Shown here piece by piece: positions 1 to 7,121 of a stretch of DNA of 8,490 bases; position 1 is the first letter of the stretch; each line of letters starts with the position of its first letter. The notes beneath the pieces were generated by a model. That model saw only the letters and a program-made list of their open reading frames with translations, made no database searches and was not told the origin of the DNA. Position numbers and translations under genes: made by a program. This DNA is from Spirochaetaceae bacterium (GTDB taxonomy: Bacteria > Spirochaetota > Spirochaetia > Treponematales > Breznakiellaceae), in contig JAISDG010000028.1 of the NCBI GenBank assembly GCA_031265015.1, positions 1-8,490 on the forward strand. Reading direction: 5' to 3'.

Positions 1-423
1 GGGGACGCAGGCGTCAGGGCGGTAACAGCCGTCATGGGGCTGCTGCGGACCGTCGTATACTTTTCCCTGGGCTTTGGCCCCACGGGACTTTTTGCCTGGT
101 TTACCGGCCTTTCCCGGACCGGGGGCCTTGTCTGGGCATGCGTCATGGGATCGCTCATAGCGGTCTTTGCCCGGCTCCTCCGCCGGTTTATCCGGCGGGA
201 CCTGGATTCTTCCATCAAGCCCGACGAATTTCTGATGGAAACGGGGGTCCTGCTCCTTCCCCTGGAAGGGGGCCGAATTTCCAAAGCCGCGGTACGGCAG
301 TTTGGCAGGGAAACAGAACTCTATGTCCGGTGCCGGGATCCCGAGGCACGGCTTCCCAAAGGAAAAACGGTCCGTATCGTTGAATACGATAATGATGTAT
401 ACTGGATTGAGCCCCTTGAGTAA
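1..423 (+). CDS. NfeD-like membrane protein with C-terminal OB-fold, 5' end outside the window
   Basis: The frame is open to the left edge, so this is probably the 3' part of a longer gene. The ATG at 34 has no Shine-Dalgarno sequence and the protein reads sensibly upstream of it. Counting from that Met, hydrophobic segments lie at about residues 6-26 and 30-49, followed by an Arg-rich cytoplasmic-type stretch (RLLRRFIRR). Residues 68-128 look like the small beta-barrel of NfeD proteins: a Gly-rich turn (LEGGRISKAAV), a central strand pair, then PKGKTVRIVEYDNDVYWIEP, close in form to the family's 'kG..V.VV......L.VeP' ending. NfeD proteins such as Bacillus YuaF act beside flotillins in the membrane. 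Two SPFH genes directly downstream support the call. The missing N-terminus probably holds another membrane segment, which is an inference. An alternative is an unrelated OB-fold membrane protein. Confidence 0.72.
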   Translation, partial: GDAGVRAVTAVMGLLRTVVYFSLGFGPTGLFAWFTGLSRTGGLVWACVMGSLIAVFARLLRRFIRRDLDSSIKPDEFLMETGVLLLPLEGGRISKAAVRQFGRETELYVRCRDPEARLPKGKTVRIVEYDNDVYWIEPLE

Positions 424-538
424 CGGGGAAACCGGCGGCATCTCAAGATGGGCAAGACTGTCATCCGAACACTTTGCATTCATGCCCGGCCAAATGTAAA
501 CGCCGTCCTGCGGCGGGAAAAGTTATGAGGAGGATTTC

Positions 539-1855
539 ATGTGGAACATGTTTTGGGAAAACGCTTATGGCCTGGTTTTCGGCGGGCTGGGAATACTGGC
601 GTTTGTTGTCCTCATCGCGCTCCTCAAATCAATCATTCACGTATCGCTGCCCGACCGGATCATGGTAGTCACGGGCCGTAAAACAAGGCGAAACGGCAAA
701 GCCTTCGGCTTTTCCGTCAACCGGGGCCGTACCACGGTCATCCCCTACTTCCAGGCCATCGGCTCCCTGGAGCTGGACGTGTTTCCCATCAATGTCCGGG
801 TGGAGGGAGTGAACAGCGCCAACGGGATTACGGTGGGAGCCGACGCCACCGCCTGCGTCTGTATCGACGATGACGACGAGGCGATGCTCTACAGCGCCGT
901 TGAACGGCTGATGGGAAAGGACAGCCGGCAGATTCACGCTCAGGTCCAGCAGACCCTGGTGGGAAACTTTCGCGGCGCGCTGAACAAGGCCACGCCCCTC
1001 CAGGCTATCGGCATGGAAGACGCGGGAGAAACGGGGGACGACAGCAATATCGGCGAACGGGCCCAGTTCCGGGCGGAACTGCTGGCCGACATTAATTCGG
1101 ACCTCCATTCCTTCGGAATGAAGGTGGTTTCCGTGTCCCTGCAGAAAATCTGGGACACCTCGAATTATATCGCCAACCTGGCGCAGAAAACCCTGGCGGA
1201 AAAACGGCGCCAGGTTGAAATAGAAGAGTCCCGGCTGCGGGCCATTGCGGAACAGGCGGAAAGCGACGCCCACCGCCGCATCGAAGTTGCCCGGAACAAG
1301 GCGGACGAAGCGATCATTGTTGCCCGGCGGGAACTGGAGGTATACCGCCGGGAGTCCGCGGGGCTTATTAAGGAAGCCTCTTTCAAGGCCGATCAGGCCA
1401 TCGCCGAAGCGGCCAACTCCGGAGAAGCCGGGGTTCAGAAGATGCTGGTGGAACTGCAAAAACTTAAAAACCAGACGGCGGTAACCCTGGAGGCGGAAGC
1501 CCTGGAAGAGGAAGCGAGGATCATCGCCGAAGGCGAACAGAAAGCGGTGGCCATCAGGCGGGCCGCCCGGAACGAAATCCTTAAAACCAAAACCGCCCTT
1601 TTAGCCGCATACGGCAGCGACGCCCAGGCCGTACTGTTCCTCCAGGAAAAGCTGCCCCTGCTCTACGAAACCTATATACAAGCCGCCCGGAACGCCAAAG
1701 TAGACAACTATGTCGCGATGAACGATGACGAAGGTTTTTCCGGCGCGGTAAACCGGGGTCCCCGGGCCTTTGCCGATTTTCTTAAAACCTTTGCCTCTGC
1801 CCTGGGGGTAGACGTAAAATCGCTGATTATGCCCGAAGCAGGAGGCGCCCAATGA
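539..1855 (+). CDS. Flotillin-like SPFH/band 7 protein (first of a tandem pair)
   Basis: This 438-residue protein has one N-terminal membrane segment (about residues 11-29), an SPFH-type domain (about 33-210, starting at the VSLPDRIMVV strand and including a VIPYFQAIGSLELDV strand pair) and a long Ala/Glu/Arg-rich coiled coil (about 215-345, rich in AE and EA pairs). A helical C-terminal region follows from about 350 (AYGSDAQAVLFLQEKLPLLYE). This is the layout of bacterial flotillins, which oligomerise on the membrane as scaffolds. The start is set by GAGGAGGA at 527-534, just ahead of the ATG. The SPFH domain departs from its neighbour at residues 159-174, where an acidic Gly/Asp/Glu stretch (MEDAGETGDDSNIGER) replaces the usual 'MTPEQV.KD' helix. 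It overlaps the next SPFH gene by four bases (ATGA), so translation is probably coupled. The SPFH class is firm; the cargo or partner is unknown. Confidence 0.85.
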   Translation: MWNMFWENAYGLVFGGLGILAFVVLIALLKSIIHVSLPDRIMVVTGRKTRRNGKAFGFSVNRGRTTVIPYFQAIGSLELDVFPINVRVEGVNSANGITVGADATACVCIDDDDEAMLYSAVERLMGKDSRQIHAQVQQTLVGNFRGALNKATPLQAIGMEDAGETGDDSNIGERAQFRAELLADINSDLHSFGMKVVSVSLQKIWDTSNYIANLAQKTLAEKRRQVEIEESRLRAIAEQAESDAHRRIEVARNKADEAIIVARRELEVYRRESAGLIKEASFKADQAIAEAANSGEAGVQKMLVELQKLKNQTAVTLEAEALEEEARIIAEGEQKAVAIRRAARNEILKTKTALLAAYGSDAQAVLFLQEKLPLLYETYIQAARNAKVDNYVAMNDDEGFSGAVNRGPRAFADFLKTFASALGVDVKSLIMPEAGGAQ

Positions 1856-3153
1856 TTTTCTTTGCCATCGTTCTGGGAGGACTGACGGGAATTACCATTA
1901 TCATTCAGCTTATCACCAACATGAAAATCGTTGGAGGCAACGAACTGGGAGTAGTTACCGGTTCGGGACGGCCCAAGGGATTCAGGACCTTTTCCGGGGG
2001 CCGGGCTTTTGTGATCCCCCTGGTCCAGCGTTTCAGCAAATTCGACCTGACTCCCATCACTATTGAAGTGGTGGTGGATTCCGCCATTGCCGCGGGGATC
2101 GTTCCCCTGAACGTCAAGGCCACCGTATCTTTTGCCATCGCGGGAAACGAAACGGGCCGGTCCCATGCCGTTACCCGGATTCTTAACCTGGCGGCGGACC
2201 GGAAAGAACTGGCGACCATTGCCGGGGACATCATCGAAGGACATCTGCGGGATTCCATCGCCAGCATGACCCCCGAACAGGTAATGAAGGACAAGGATGT
2301 TCTGGTATCCCGGATGATCAATGTCTGCAAGAGCGACCTGGAAAATATCGGGCTGGAGATCACCACCATGAACATCGCCGATGTGGACGATCACCGGCTT
2401 CCCGGCGTTGAAGAGCCGGACCTCTATATCGCGCTTCTCAAGCGGATCCAGTCCGCCAGTGCGGAAACCCGGGCCAGGGAGGCCCAGGCGGAAGCAAAAG
2501 CCGCGGCCGCGGAACAGGCGGAAGAGCGCCGGGCGGAAACGGAAGTGAAGAATCTGCGGAACGAACTGGACCGGCTTAAAGCGGAAGTACGGGTTAAGCT
2601 GGCGGAAGAGCTCCAGCGCCGGCAGGTGGGAGTGGAACAGGAAGCGGCCAATGCCCGGGCCAGGGTGTCGGGGGTAACCGCCGAGCTGGAGGCGGAAAAG
2701 CAAAAGATTGAGTTACAGCGGAACCGTTACCGGGCGGAAATTTTAATTCCCGCGGCGGCGGCCAAAGAAAAGGCGGTGCTTAACGCCGGGGCGGAAGTAG
2801 CCTCCTGGTTCCAGGTAGCCAGGGCGGAAATGGACCAGCTGGAAGTAACCCTTAAAACCATCCGGGAGGCGGGCCGGGACAAAGCGGGAAAAGCTGGAGC
2901 CGAAGAAAACCGGCAGGGCCTGGTATCCCCGGGCCGTACCGCATGGCTTATCGATAACTTTGAAAGCCTCTTTATACCCTTTGCCCAGACCCTTTCTCAT
3001 TATCCGGCGGATCATGTGTCGGTGCTTACCGGGGCGGGGAGCGGCAGCGAGCCCATCTCCGCCATCCATCCCGGCGCGGTAGCAAAAGCCCGGAACGAAG
3101 CCGTCGCGGAAGCGCTGAAAGACTTGGGAATAAAAAAGCAGGGAGAAAAATAA
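1852..3153 (+). CDS. Flotillin-like SPFH/band 7 protein (second of a tandem pair)
   Basis: This 433-residue protein has a short hydrophobic N-terminus (about residues 3-22) followed by an SPFH domain (about 25-200). The domain shows typical features: NELGVVTGSG near its start, GGRAFVIPLVQRFSKFDLTP, then the helix with EGHLRDSIASMTPEQVMKDKD and the GLEITTMNIADVDD strand. An Ala/Glu/Arg-rich coiled coil covers about 200-305. The stretch EILIPAAAAKEKAV at about 296-309 matches the flotillin hallmark of a 'PA.A' turn inside the coiled coil. The C-terminal 70 residues hold a helix around NFESLFIPFAQTL and an Ala-rich tail. The start overlaps the upstream stop (ATGA) with GGAGG at 1841-1845. This copy keeps the canonical SPFH signature better than the upstream paralog, so the two probably form a hetero-oligomer rather than being recent duplicates. 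That last point is inference. Confidence 0.86.
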   Translation: MIFFAIVLGGLTGITIIIQLITNMKIVGGNELGVVTGSGRPKGFRTFSGGRAFVIPLVQRFSKFDLTPITIEVVVDSAIAAGIVPLNVKATVSFAIAGNETGRSHAVTRILNLAADRKELATIAGDIIEGHLRDSIASMTPEQVMKDKDVLVSRMINVCKSDLENIGLEITTMNIADVDDHRLPGVEEPDLYIALLKRIQSASAETRAREAQAEAKAAAAEQAEERRAETEVKNLRNELDRLKAEVRVKLAEELQRRQVGVEQEAANARARVSGVTAELEAEKQKIELQRNRYRAEILIPAAAAKEKAVLNAGAEVASWFQVARAEMDQLEVTLKTIREAGRDKAGKAGAEENRQGLVSPGRTAWLIDNFESLFIPFAQTLSHYPADHVSVLTGAGSGSEPISAIHPGAVAKARNEAVAEALKDLGIKKQGEK

Positions 3154-3156
3154 CAT

Positions 3157-5868
3157 ATGACGGATCAACCGCCAAAGAAAAAACGAAAACTATTTAAAGT
3201 ACTCCGCTTTATTCTTTTTGTTCTGATTGCCGTTCCCCTAGCCGCGGAACTGTTCTTCTTTCTGACGCGCATCTCTCCCGGGTCGGCCATTCCCGATACC
3301 TTTTCCCTGTATGCGGAAGTTCCCGCTCCGGCGGAACTGGGGTCCAAAATTCTGGAACATGAATCCCTGCCAGAGCTGATGGTTAATCCCGCGCTGGCTT
3401 CCCTTACTCCGGTTTTAAGCCGCATCAAGGAAAGCGGGATCCTCCGGAAGCCCTGGTTCCGCTTTATGTTCCGGGGTTCCCTTTCCGCCGCGCTGCTTGA
3501 CACCCCTTCCCGAAAGGGCGTACTGATTGCCGCGTGGGACTCGGCCTTTGCGGCGCCCCTGCTGCGCTTCCTTCCCCTGATAACCCGCTCCGCCAAAGCA
3601 CCGGAAGAACTGCGGTATGTGGAAGATCATTTTGAATACCGTTCCGGCGATTCGGTTTTTTACATCGGCCGCAAACGGAACCTGCTGGTTTTTTCCGATG
3701 ACAAGGCGTTGTTTACCGAAGCCCTTTTACCCGGTACCAGCGCGGAAAAAAAAGTCTTTACCATGAAAAACCAGGATATTTCCCTGCTCCTGTCCTCCAC
3801 AACCCTTACTTCCGCCCTGGGAGAAAACAATCCTCTGTTAACCCGGGCCTTTACCATGTTAAAGCTCCCGAATTTTATCGAGACGGGCATTGTCATTGAA
3901 CCGAAGCAGCTGGACATCAGCATCGTTACCCCGGTGGATACGGACAGTGATGCCTTTGAAACGGTGCTTTCCAAAAATTCGGTTCCCCCGTCCCTGGTAA
4001 ACATCCTGCCCGATACAACCCAGTACTGTACCTCCCTTTCTTCTTTAACCTTCCGGGAACTGCTGGCGGCGGCGGCGGAAGTACAGGACGGCCTTGAGAA
4101 TACCCTGGTTACCGCCGATCGGGCCGCCAAAACCCTGCTGGGCTTAACCCTGGAGGATATTCTGTATTCCTGGACCGGCGACGAATTTGCCGTCTTCGGT
4201 CTTGAGGACCGGCCCGCGCCGGTTTTCGCGGTAAAAGTCGCGGATGAAACAAAACGGCAGGCGGTGTTTAACAAAGCCTTCCGATCTATCTTTTTACGGG
4301 AAGATACCCGCCTGGTGCTGGACGGAAACCGCATACCCCAGATAGAACTGCCGGCTTTTGTGGACGGCATCCTCCGCCTTATCGATGTCCGGCTGCCCGA
4401 GCCGTACTACACGGTTCATGAAGGATGGTTTTTGGTTTCCGAATCCCCCGAGAACATCCTGGCCGTAGTAACGGCCGTCCAGCAGAACCAGCTTTTGGCA
4501 AAGACCGGTATCTGGCATAAACTTACCAACAGCGCGGAGGACAGCAGCCTGTTTTCACCGGCCGCTTCCGGTTCCGGCAACGCCTCGCTTTCGCTTTTCT
4601 ATTCGTTAAACCGGTCCCTGCCCTTTTTCCTGAAGGGAGGAAGCGCCCCGTCGTCAATCCTTAGAATGTACCGCCAGGGGTTGATGCGGGTCAGGATCAA
4701 GGACAAGGTCCTGACCCTGACCCTGTCGGCGGAACCGGGATCCGTCAGGGGACTTGAAAGCGTACCGGGGTATCCCATCGCCCTGGGCGGCAGAACGGGC
4801 AGCGCGGCCTACGCGGTGCTGAACAGGAGCGGCAGCGAAAGCAGGCTGCTGGTTTCCCGGGGCGCCGACGCCCTGTCGGTAAATCCCGCGGACCACAAAA
4901 TTTATGAACTTAAGGGAGAGGATCCGGTCTGGGTGCTTCCGGCGGAAGGGCTTTCGCCAAAAACCATGAAAGAAAGCGCCGCCTGGGTGGTGAGTTCCCG
5001 GGGACTTGTAACATTAGTCAACGGAAACATGGAACCTTCGCCGTCCTTTCCGGTCATTACGGGGCTTAAGCTCAGCTGCGCTCCCGCGGCATGGGACGGC
5101 AGGATCTACCTTCCCGTGGAAGAAGCCGGCGGCCGGGGGGTTCTGTATACTATAGACAGTTCTGCCCGCATTGTTAAGCTTAAAACGGAGTTCGACTCCC
5201 CTATCCTGTCTCCGCCTTCTTTTGGGGAGAACTCTTTCATGACCCTGTATCCCAAGAGCTTCCTGGGAGAAATCTACCTCTGCGATACCGGCGGTATTCC
5301 CAGCGCGGGCTGGCCCCTTTATGCCTCGGGCATAGCCTATGGTTCCCCCCTGTTGTTTCGGAACTCCGGCTTAAGCGGCGGCCAGAACTCCGGCTTAAGC
5401 GGCCGGTCCTCCGGAACCCTGGTCGCCTTTATCACCATGGCGGGGGAACTTTCGGTCTACACCGAACAGGGCTCCGTCCTTTCCGGTTTTCCCATGGAAT
5501 TGCCGGGGGTGTTTTATCTGCAGCCGGTCTGGGACGGCGAATATCTGTGGGCGGCGGCCGAACAAGGATCCCTGTTCCGGGTGGATCTGGACGGCCGCAT
5601 GGCGGAACAGCAGGCGCCGGACTTAACCGTCAGGGAAGAGGGCTGTATCATGGCCGCCGACGTGGATAAAGACGGCATACCGGAAATTTTTATTTCCGGA
5701 GAGGGGAACGCTATTTACGGTTATTCCCGGAATCTTATATCCATCGAGGGGTTCCCCCTCACCGCCTGGGGCAGGCCCGCCTTTGCGGATCTGGATGCCG
5801 ACGGTACCGTGGACTGCGCCGCCGCGGGAATGGACAACAAGCTCTACCGCTGGAGATTTAAACAGTAG
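3157..5868 (+). CDS. Large membrane-anchored envelope protein: duplicated DUF3352-like region plus C-terminal beta-propeller
   Basis: This 903-residue protein has a basic N-terminus (PPKKKRK) and a single membrane helix at about 16-36, so nearly all of it should lie outside the cytoplasm. Two segments resemble each other and the DUF3352 style of fold: FYIGRKRNLLVFSDDKALF (about 168-186) and YYTVHEGWFLVSESPENIL (417-435). From about 530 on, a beta-propeller is indicated by recurring G-[YWF]-P motifs at residues 538-540, 631-632, 718-720, 777-780 and 865-868, each followed by short strands. The last part has two calcium-loop motifs, DVDKDGIPE (835-843) and DLDADGTVD (878-886), typical of FG-GAP/VCBS-type blades. 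The gene starts three bases after the SPFH2 stop, with GGGAG at 3141-3145, so it is almost certainly cotranscribed with the flotillin pair. No catalytic residues were recognised. A role as an exported binding or scaffold protein is inferred. Confidence 0.75.
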   Translation: MTDQPPKKKRKLFKVLRFILFVLIAVPLAAELFFFLTRISPGSAIPDTFSLYAEVPAPAELGSKILEHESLPELMVNPALASLTPVLSRIKESGILRKPWFRFMFRGSLSAALLDTPSRKGVLIAAWDSAFAAPLLRFLPLITRSAKAPEELRYVEDHFEYRSGDSVFYIGRKRNLLVFSDDKALFTEALLPGTSAEKKVFTMKNQDISLLLSSTTLTSALGENNPLLTRAFTMLKLPNFIETGIVIEPKQLDISIVTPVDTDSDAFETVLSKNSVPPSLVNILPDTTQYCTSLSSLTFRELLAAAAEVQDGLENTLVTADRAAKTLLGLTLEDILYSWTGDEFAVFGLEDRPAPVFAVKVADETKRQAVFNKAFRSIFLREDTRLVLDGNRIPQIELPAFVDGILRLIDVRLPEPYYTVHEGWFLVSESPENILAVVTAVQQNQLLAKTGIWHKLTNSAEDSSLFSPAASGSGNASLSLFYSLNRSLPFFLKGGSAPSSILRMYRQGLMRVRIKDKVLTLTLSAEPGSVRGLESVPGYPIALGGRTGSAAYAVLNRSGSESRLLVSRGADALSVNPADHKIYELKGEDPVWVLPAEGLSPKTMKESAAWVVSSRGLVTLVNGNMEPSPSFPVITGLKLSCAPAAWDGRIYLPVEEAGGRGVLYTIDSSARIVKLKTEFDSPILSPPSFGENSFMTLYPKSFLGEIYLCDTGGIPSAGWPLYASGIAYGSPLLFRNSGLSGGQNSGLSGRSSGTLVAFITMAGELSVYTEQGSVLSGFPMELPGVFYLQPVWDGEYLWAAAEQGSLFRVDLDGRMAEQQAPDLTVREEGCIMAADVDKDGIPEIFISGEGNAIYGYSRNLISIEGFPLTAWGRPAFADLDADGTVDCAAAGMDNKLYRWRFKQ
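5361..5403 (+). repeat. In-frame 24-bp-period direct repeat inside the propeller gene
   Basis: GAACTCCGGCTTAAGCGGC occurs at 5361-5379 and again at 5385-5403, a period of 24 bases or eight codons. It encodes two copies of NSGLSG with different trailing residues (GQ, then RS), and a degenerate third SSG follows. It lies between the fourth and third propeller motifs from the C-terminus, most likely in a surface loop. Gain or loss of units would keep the reading frame. Confidence 0.85.
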
Positions 5869-5883
5869 GCAGGGATAAGAAAA

Positions 5884-5909
5884 CCTTTAAAAACTCCGGT
5901 TTTTAAAGG
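5884..5909 (+). promoter_or_regulatory. Perfect intercistronic stem-loop with UNCG-family tetraloop
   Basis: CCTTTAAAAAC (5884-5894) and GTTTTTAAAGG (5899-5909) are exact reverse complements around the loop TCCG. The RNA closes as C(UCCG)G, a member of the extra-stable UNCG tetraloop group. It sits in the 63-bp gap between the propeller gene and the lipoprotein gene. No T run follows on the + strand, so it is not a classical intrinsic terminator. It could be an mRNA processing or stability element, a partial attenuator, or a terminator acting with a protein factor. On the opposite strand the bases after the stem (TTTTCTTAT) are T-rich, but no minus-strand gene needs terminating there. Confidence 0.7.
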
Positions 5910-5920
5910 GACCAATGAGC

Positions 5921-5926
5921 AGGAGG
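5921..5926 (+). promoter_or_regulatory. Ribosome binding site that fixes the lipoprotein start
   Basis: AGGAGG lies five bases before the ATG at 5932. A second in-frame ATG at 5938 would be eleven bases away, so the first is preferred. The site begins 11 bases after the stem-loop and is not sequestered by it. Confidence 0.75.
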
Positions 5927-5931
5927 ATTGC

Positions 5932-7050
5932 ATGACCATGCTTATCCGCAGATCGTTTCCGGTTTTTCCTATTATAGCTGTTTTGCTGCTGGCAGGCTGT
6001 CAGAGTTTACAAAGGGATCTGCTCTATAGTTCCGATGGGGATGAAGCGGGACTGGCGGAGCTGGTGGAATTTATCGTTCCCCTGGACAGGGAAGCGGAAA
6101 AAAGCGCCGTCGACGCGGCCAGAAAAAAAATCGGCGACCTGGAAAAAACCAACATTAAAAACCGTTCCTTTGAAGGCAGGGTCGCCGCGTGGTCGGGCCG
6201 GCTTTTCCTTATAGAAGGAAAAACCAGGGATGCCGAAGCCCAGTTTAAAAAAGCTGAATCCCTTTATCCCGGCAGTATTGAAGGGCGGGTTCTTGCCATC
6301 CGGCTGGAGAGGGACCCTGAAAAACGGAGTTCCCTCTGCGAGGAATCTTTAACCGAAGCCCGGGGCGGGGGCTTTCTCGGACGGGAAGCGGAATTTTACA
6401 TAGAGCTGGGCAGGATCCGGGTAGAGCAAAAAAACTACCGTGAAGCGGCAGCCGCCTTTGACAGCGCGTTCCCCCGGCTTGGCCCCGTCTATCGCGGTAC
6501 CTACGGGGACGCGAGAAACGCCGCCTGGCAGCTCCGTAACCTTGATCCGGAAACTTCCACCCAAACCGTAGAGATAGGCCTTAAAAGTTCCATCACCTGG
6601 GAGGACGCAATTACCCTCAGCAGGACCGAAACGGCGCTGCTCTACTTTGCCGAAGGGGAAACATCTCTCAGCGCCGCCGATTTGTTTGCCCTGCTGGTAC
6701 GGAATTCCGTAATACCCCCGGGGCAGGATATTTCCGCCACCGATGTTTCCGCCTTTACGGCCCCGCCGGCCGTCTATGATACGGTATTCCGTTCCGGCGC
6801 GGCCTGGTACCTCTGGCGGCTTCTGGCGGAAAACCGGGCGGACAAAAGCATCTTAACCCGGTACTCTTCCCGCTACCCCGACAGAAGCCCCATTCCGGAT
6901 CTGCTCCGGCGGTCGATCTTTTTTGATGCGGTGTTAGGCTGCATTGAACGGGAATTCATGGCCCTGAGGGACGGGAGAAATTTTAACGGCGCCGGCACCG
7001 TAGGCGGGGCTGAATTTCTTCTAATGCTAAAAAAACTGGAAGGAAAGTAA
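5932..7050 (+). CDS. TPR-containing lipoprotein
   Basis: This 372-residue protein starts with a basic N-region (MTMLIRRS), a hydrophobic core and the lipobox LLLAGC, so Cys23 should be lipidated after signal peptidase II cleavage. The next residue is Gln, not Asp. Two helix pairs resemble tetratricopeptide repeats: about 84-117 (containing RDAEAQFKKAESLYPGS) and about 152-183 (YIELGRIRVEQKNYREAAAAF). The C-terminal half is helical. It has a stretch at about 228-275 (TLSRTETALL, then SLSAADLFALLVRN) that faintly resembles S-layer-homology helices, too weak to call. The gene follows the propeller gene on the same strand after a 63-bp gap containing the stem-loop. It is probably an outer- or inner-membrane-tethered interaction protein of the same envelope cluster. 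The specific family was not recognised. Confidence 0.78.
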   Translation: MTMLIRRSFPVFPIIAVLLLAGCQSLQRDLLYSSDGDEAGLAELVEFIVPLDREAEKSAVDAARKKIGDLEKTNIKNRSFEGRVAAWSGRLFLIEGKTRDAEAQFKKAESLYPGSIEGRVLAIRLERDPEKRSSLCEESLTEARGGGFLGREAEFYIELGRIRVEQKNYREAAAAFDSAFPRLGPVYRGTYGDARNAAWQLRNLDPETSTQTVEIGLKSSITWEDAITLSRTETALLYFAEGETSLSAADLFALLVRNSVIPPGQDISATDVSAFTAPPAVYDTVFRSGAAWYLWRLLAENRADKSILTRYSSRYPDRSPIPDLLRRSIFFDAVLGCIEREFMALRDGRNFNGAGTVGGAEFLLMLKKLEGK

Positions 7051-7121
7051 GGGAAAACATAGCCTTCCTTAAGGCAGACGTGGGGGTGGCGGAATAACAA
7101 TTTGAACCTGCAGACAAGCAT

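Noticed and set aside
34..36. ATG 34 as the true start of the NfeD-like gene
   Set aside because: There is no Shine-Dalgarno sequence and the frame is open to the window edge. Known relatives usually have more N-terminal sequence.
629..1459. Long minus-strand open frame opposite the first SPFH gene
   Set aside because: The + strand frame is a clear SPFH protein. The antisense frame has no family features or ribosome site and results from GC-rich, Ala/Glu-biased codons.
1708..2703. 331-codon minus-strand open frame opposite the second SPFH gene
   Set aside because: The composition is odd (Gly, Pro, His and Phe rich), as expected of a coiled-coil gene read backwards, and there is no start signal.
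4065..4080. GGC/GCG trinucleotide run
   Set aside because: It encodes an ordinary short Ala run and fits the local codon bias.
3660..4370. 236-codon minus-strand open frame inside the propeller gene
   Set aside because: It is Ser/Arg-rich antisense translation without recognisable domains, and the + strand gene is continuous here.
4688..4717. 9-bp perfect inverted repeat (GGGTCAGGA / TCCTGACCC, 12-base loop)
   Set aside because: It lies inside a coding region, and a 9-bp match is expected about once by chance in a window this long.
6601..6757. S-layer homology domain in the lipoprotein
   Set aside because: Only two helix-like stretches vaguely match, and the conserved SLH core motifs are missing.
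7062..7075. GCCTT/AAGGC stem as terminator of the lipoprotein gene
   Set aside because: It has only five base pairs and no T run follows, so the evidence is insufficient.
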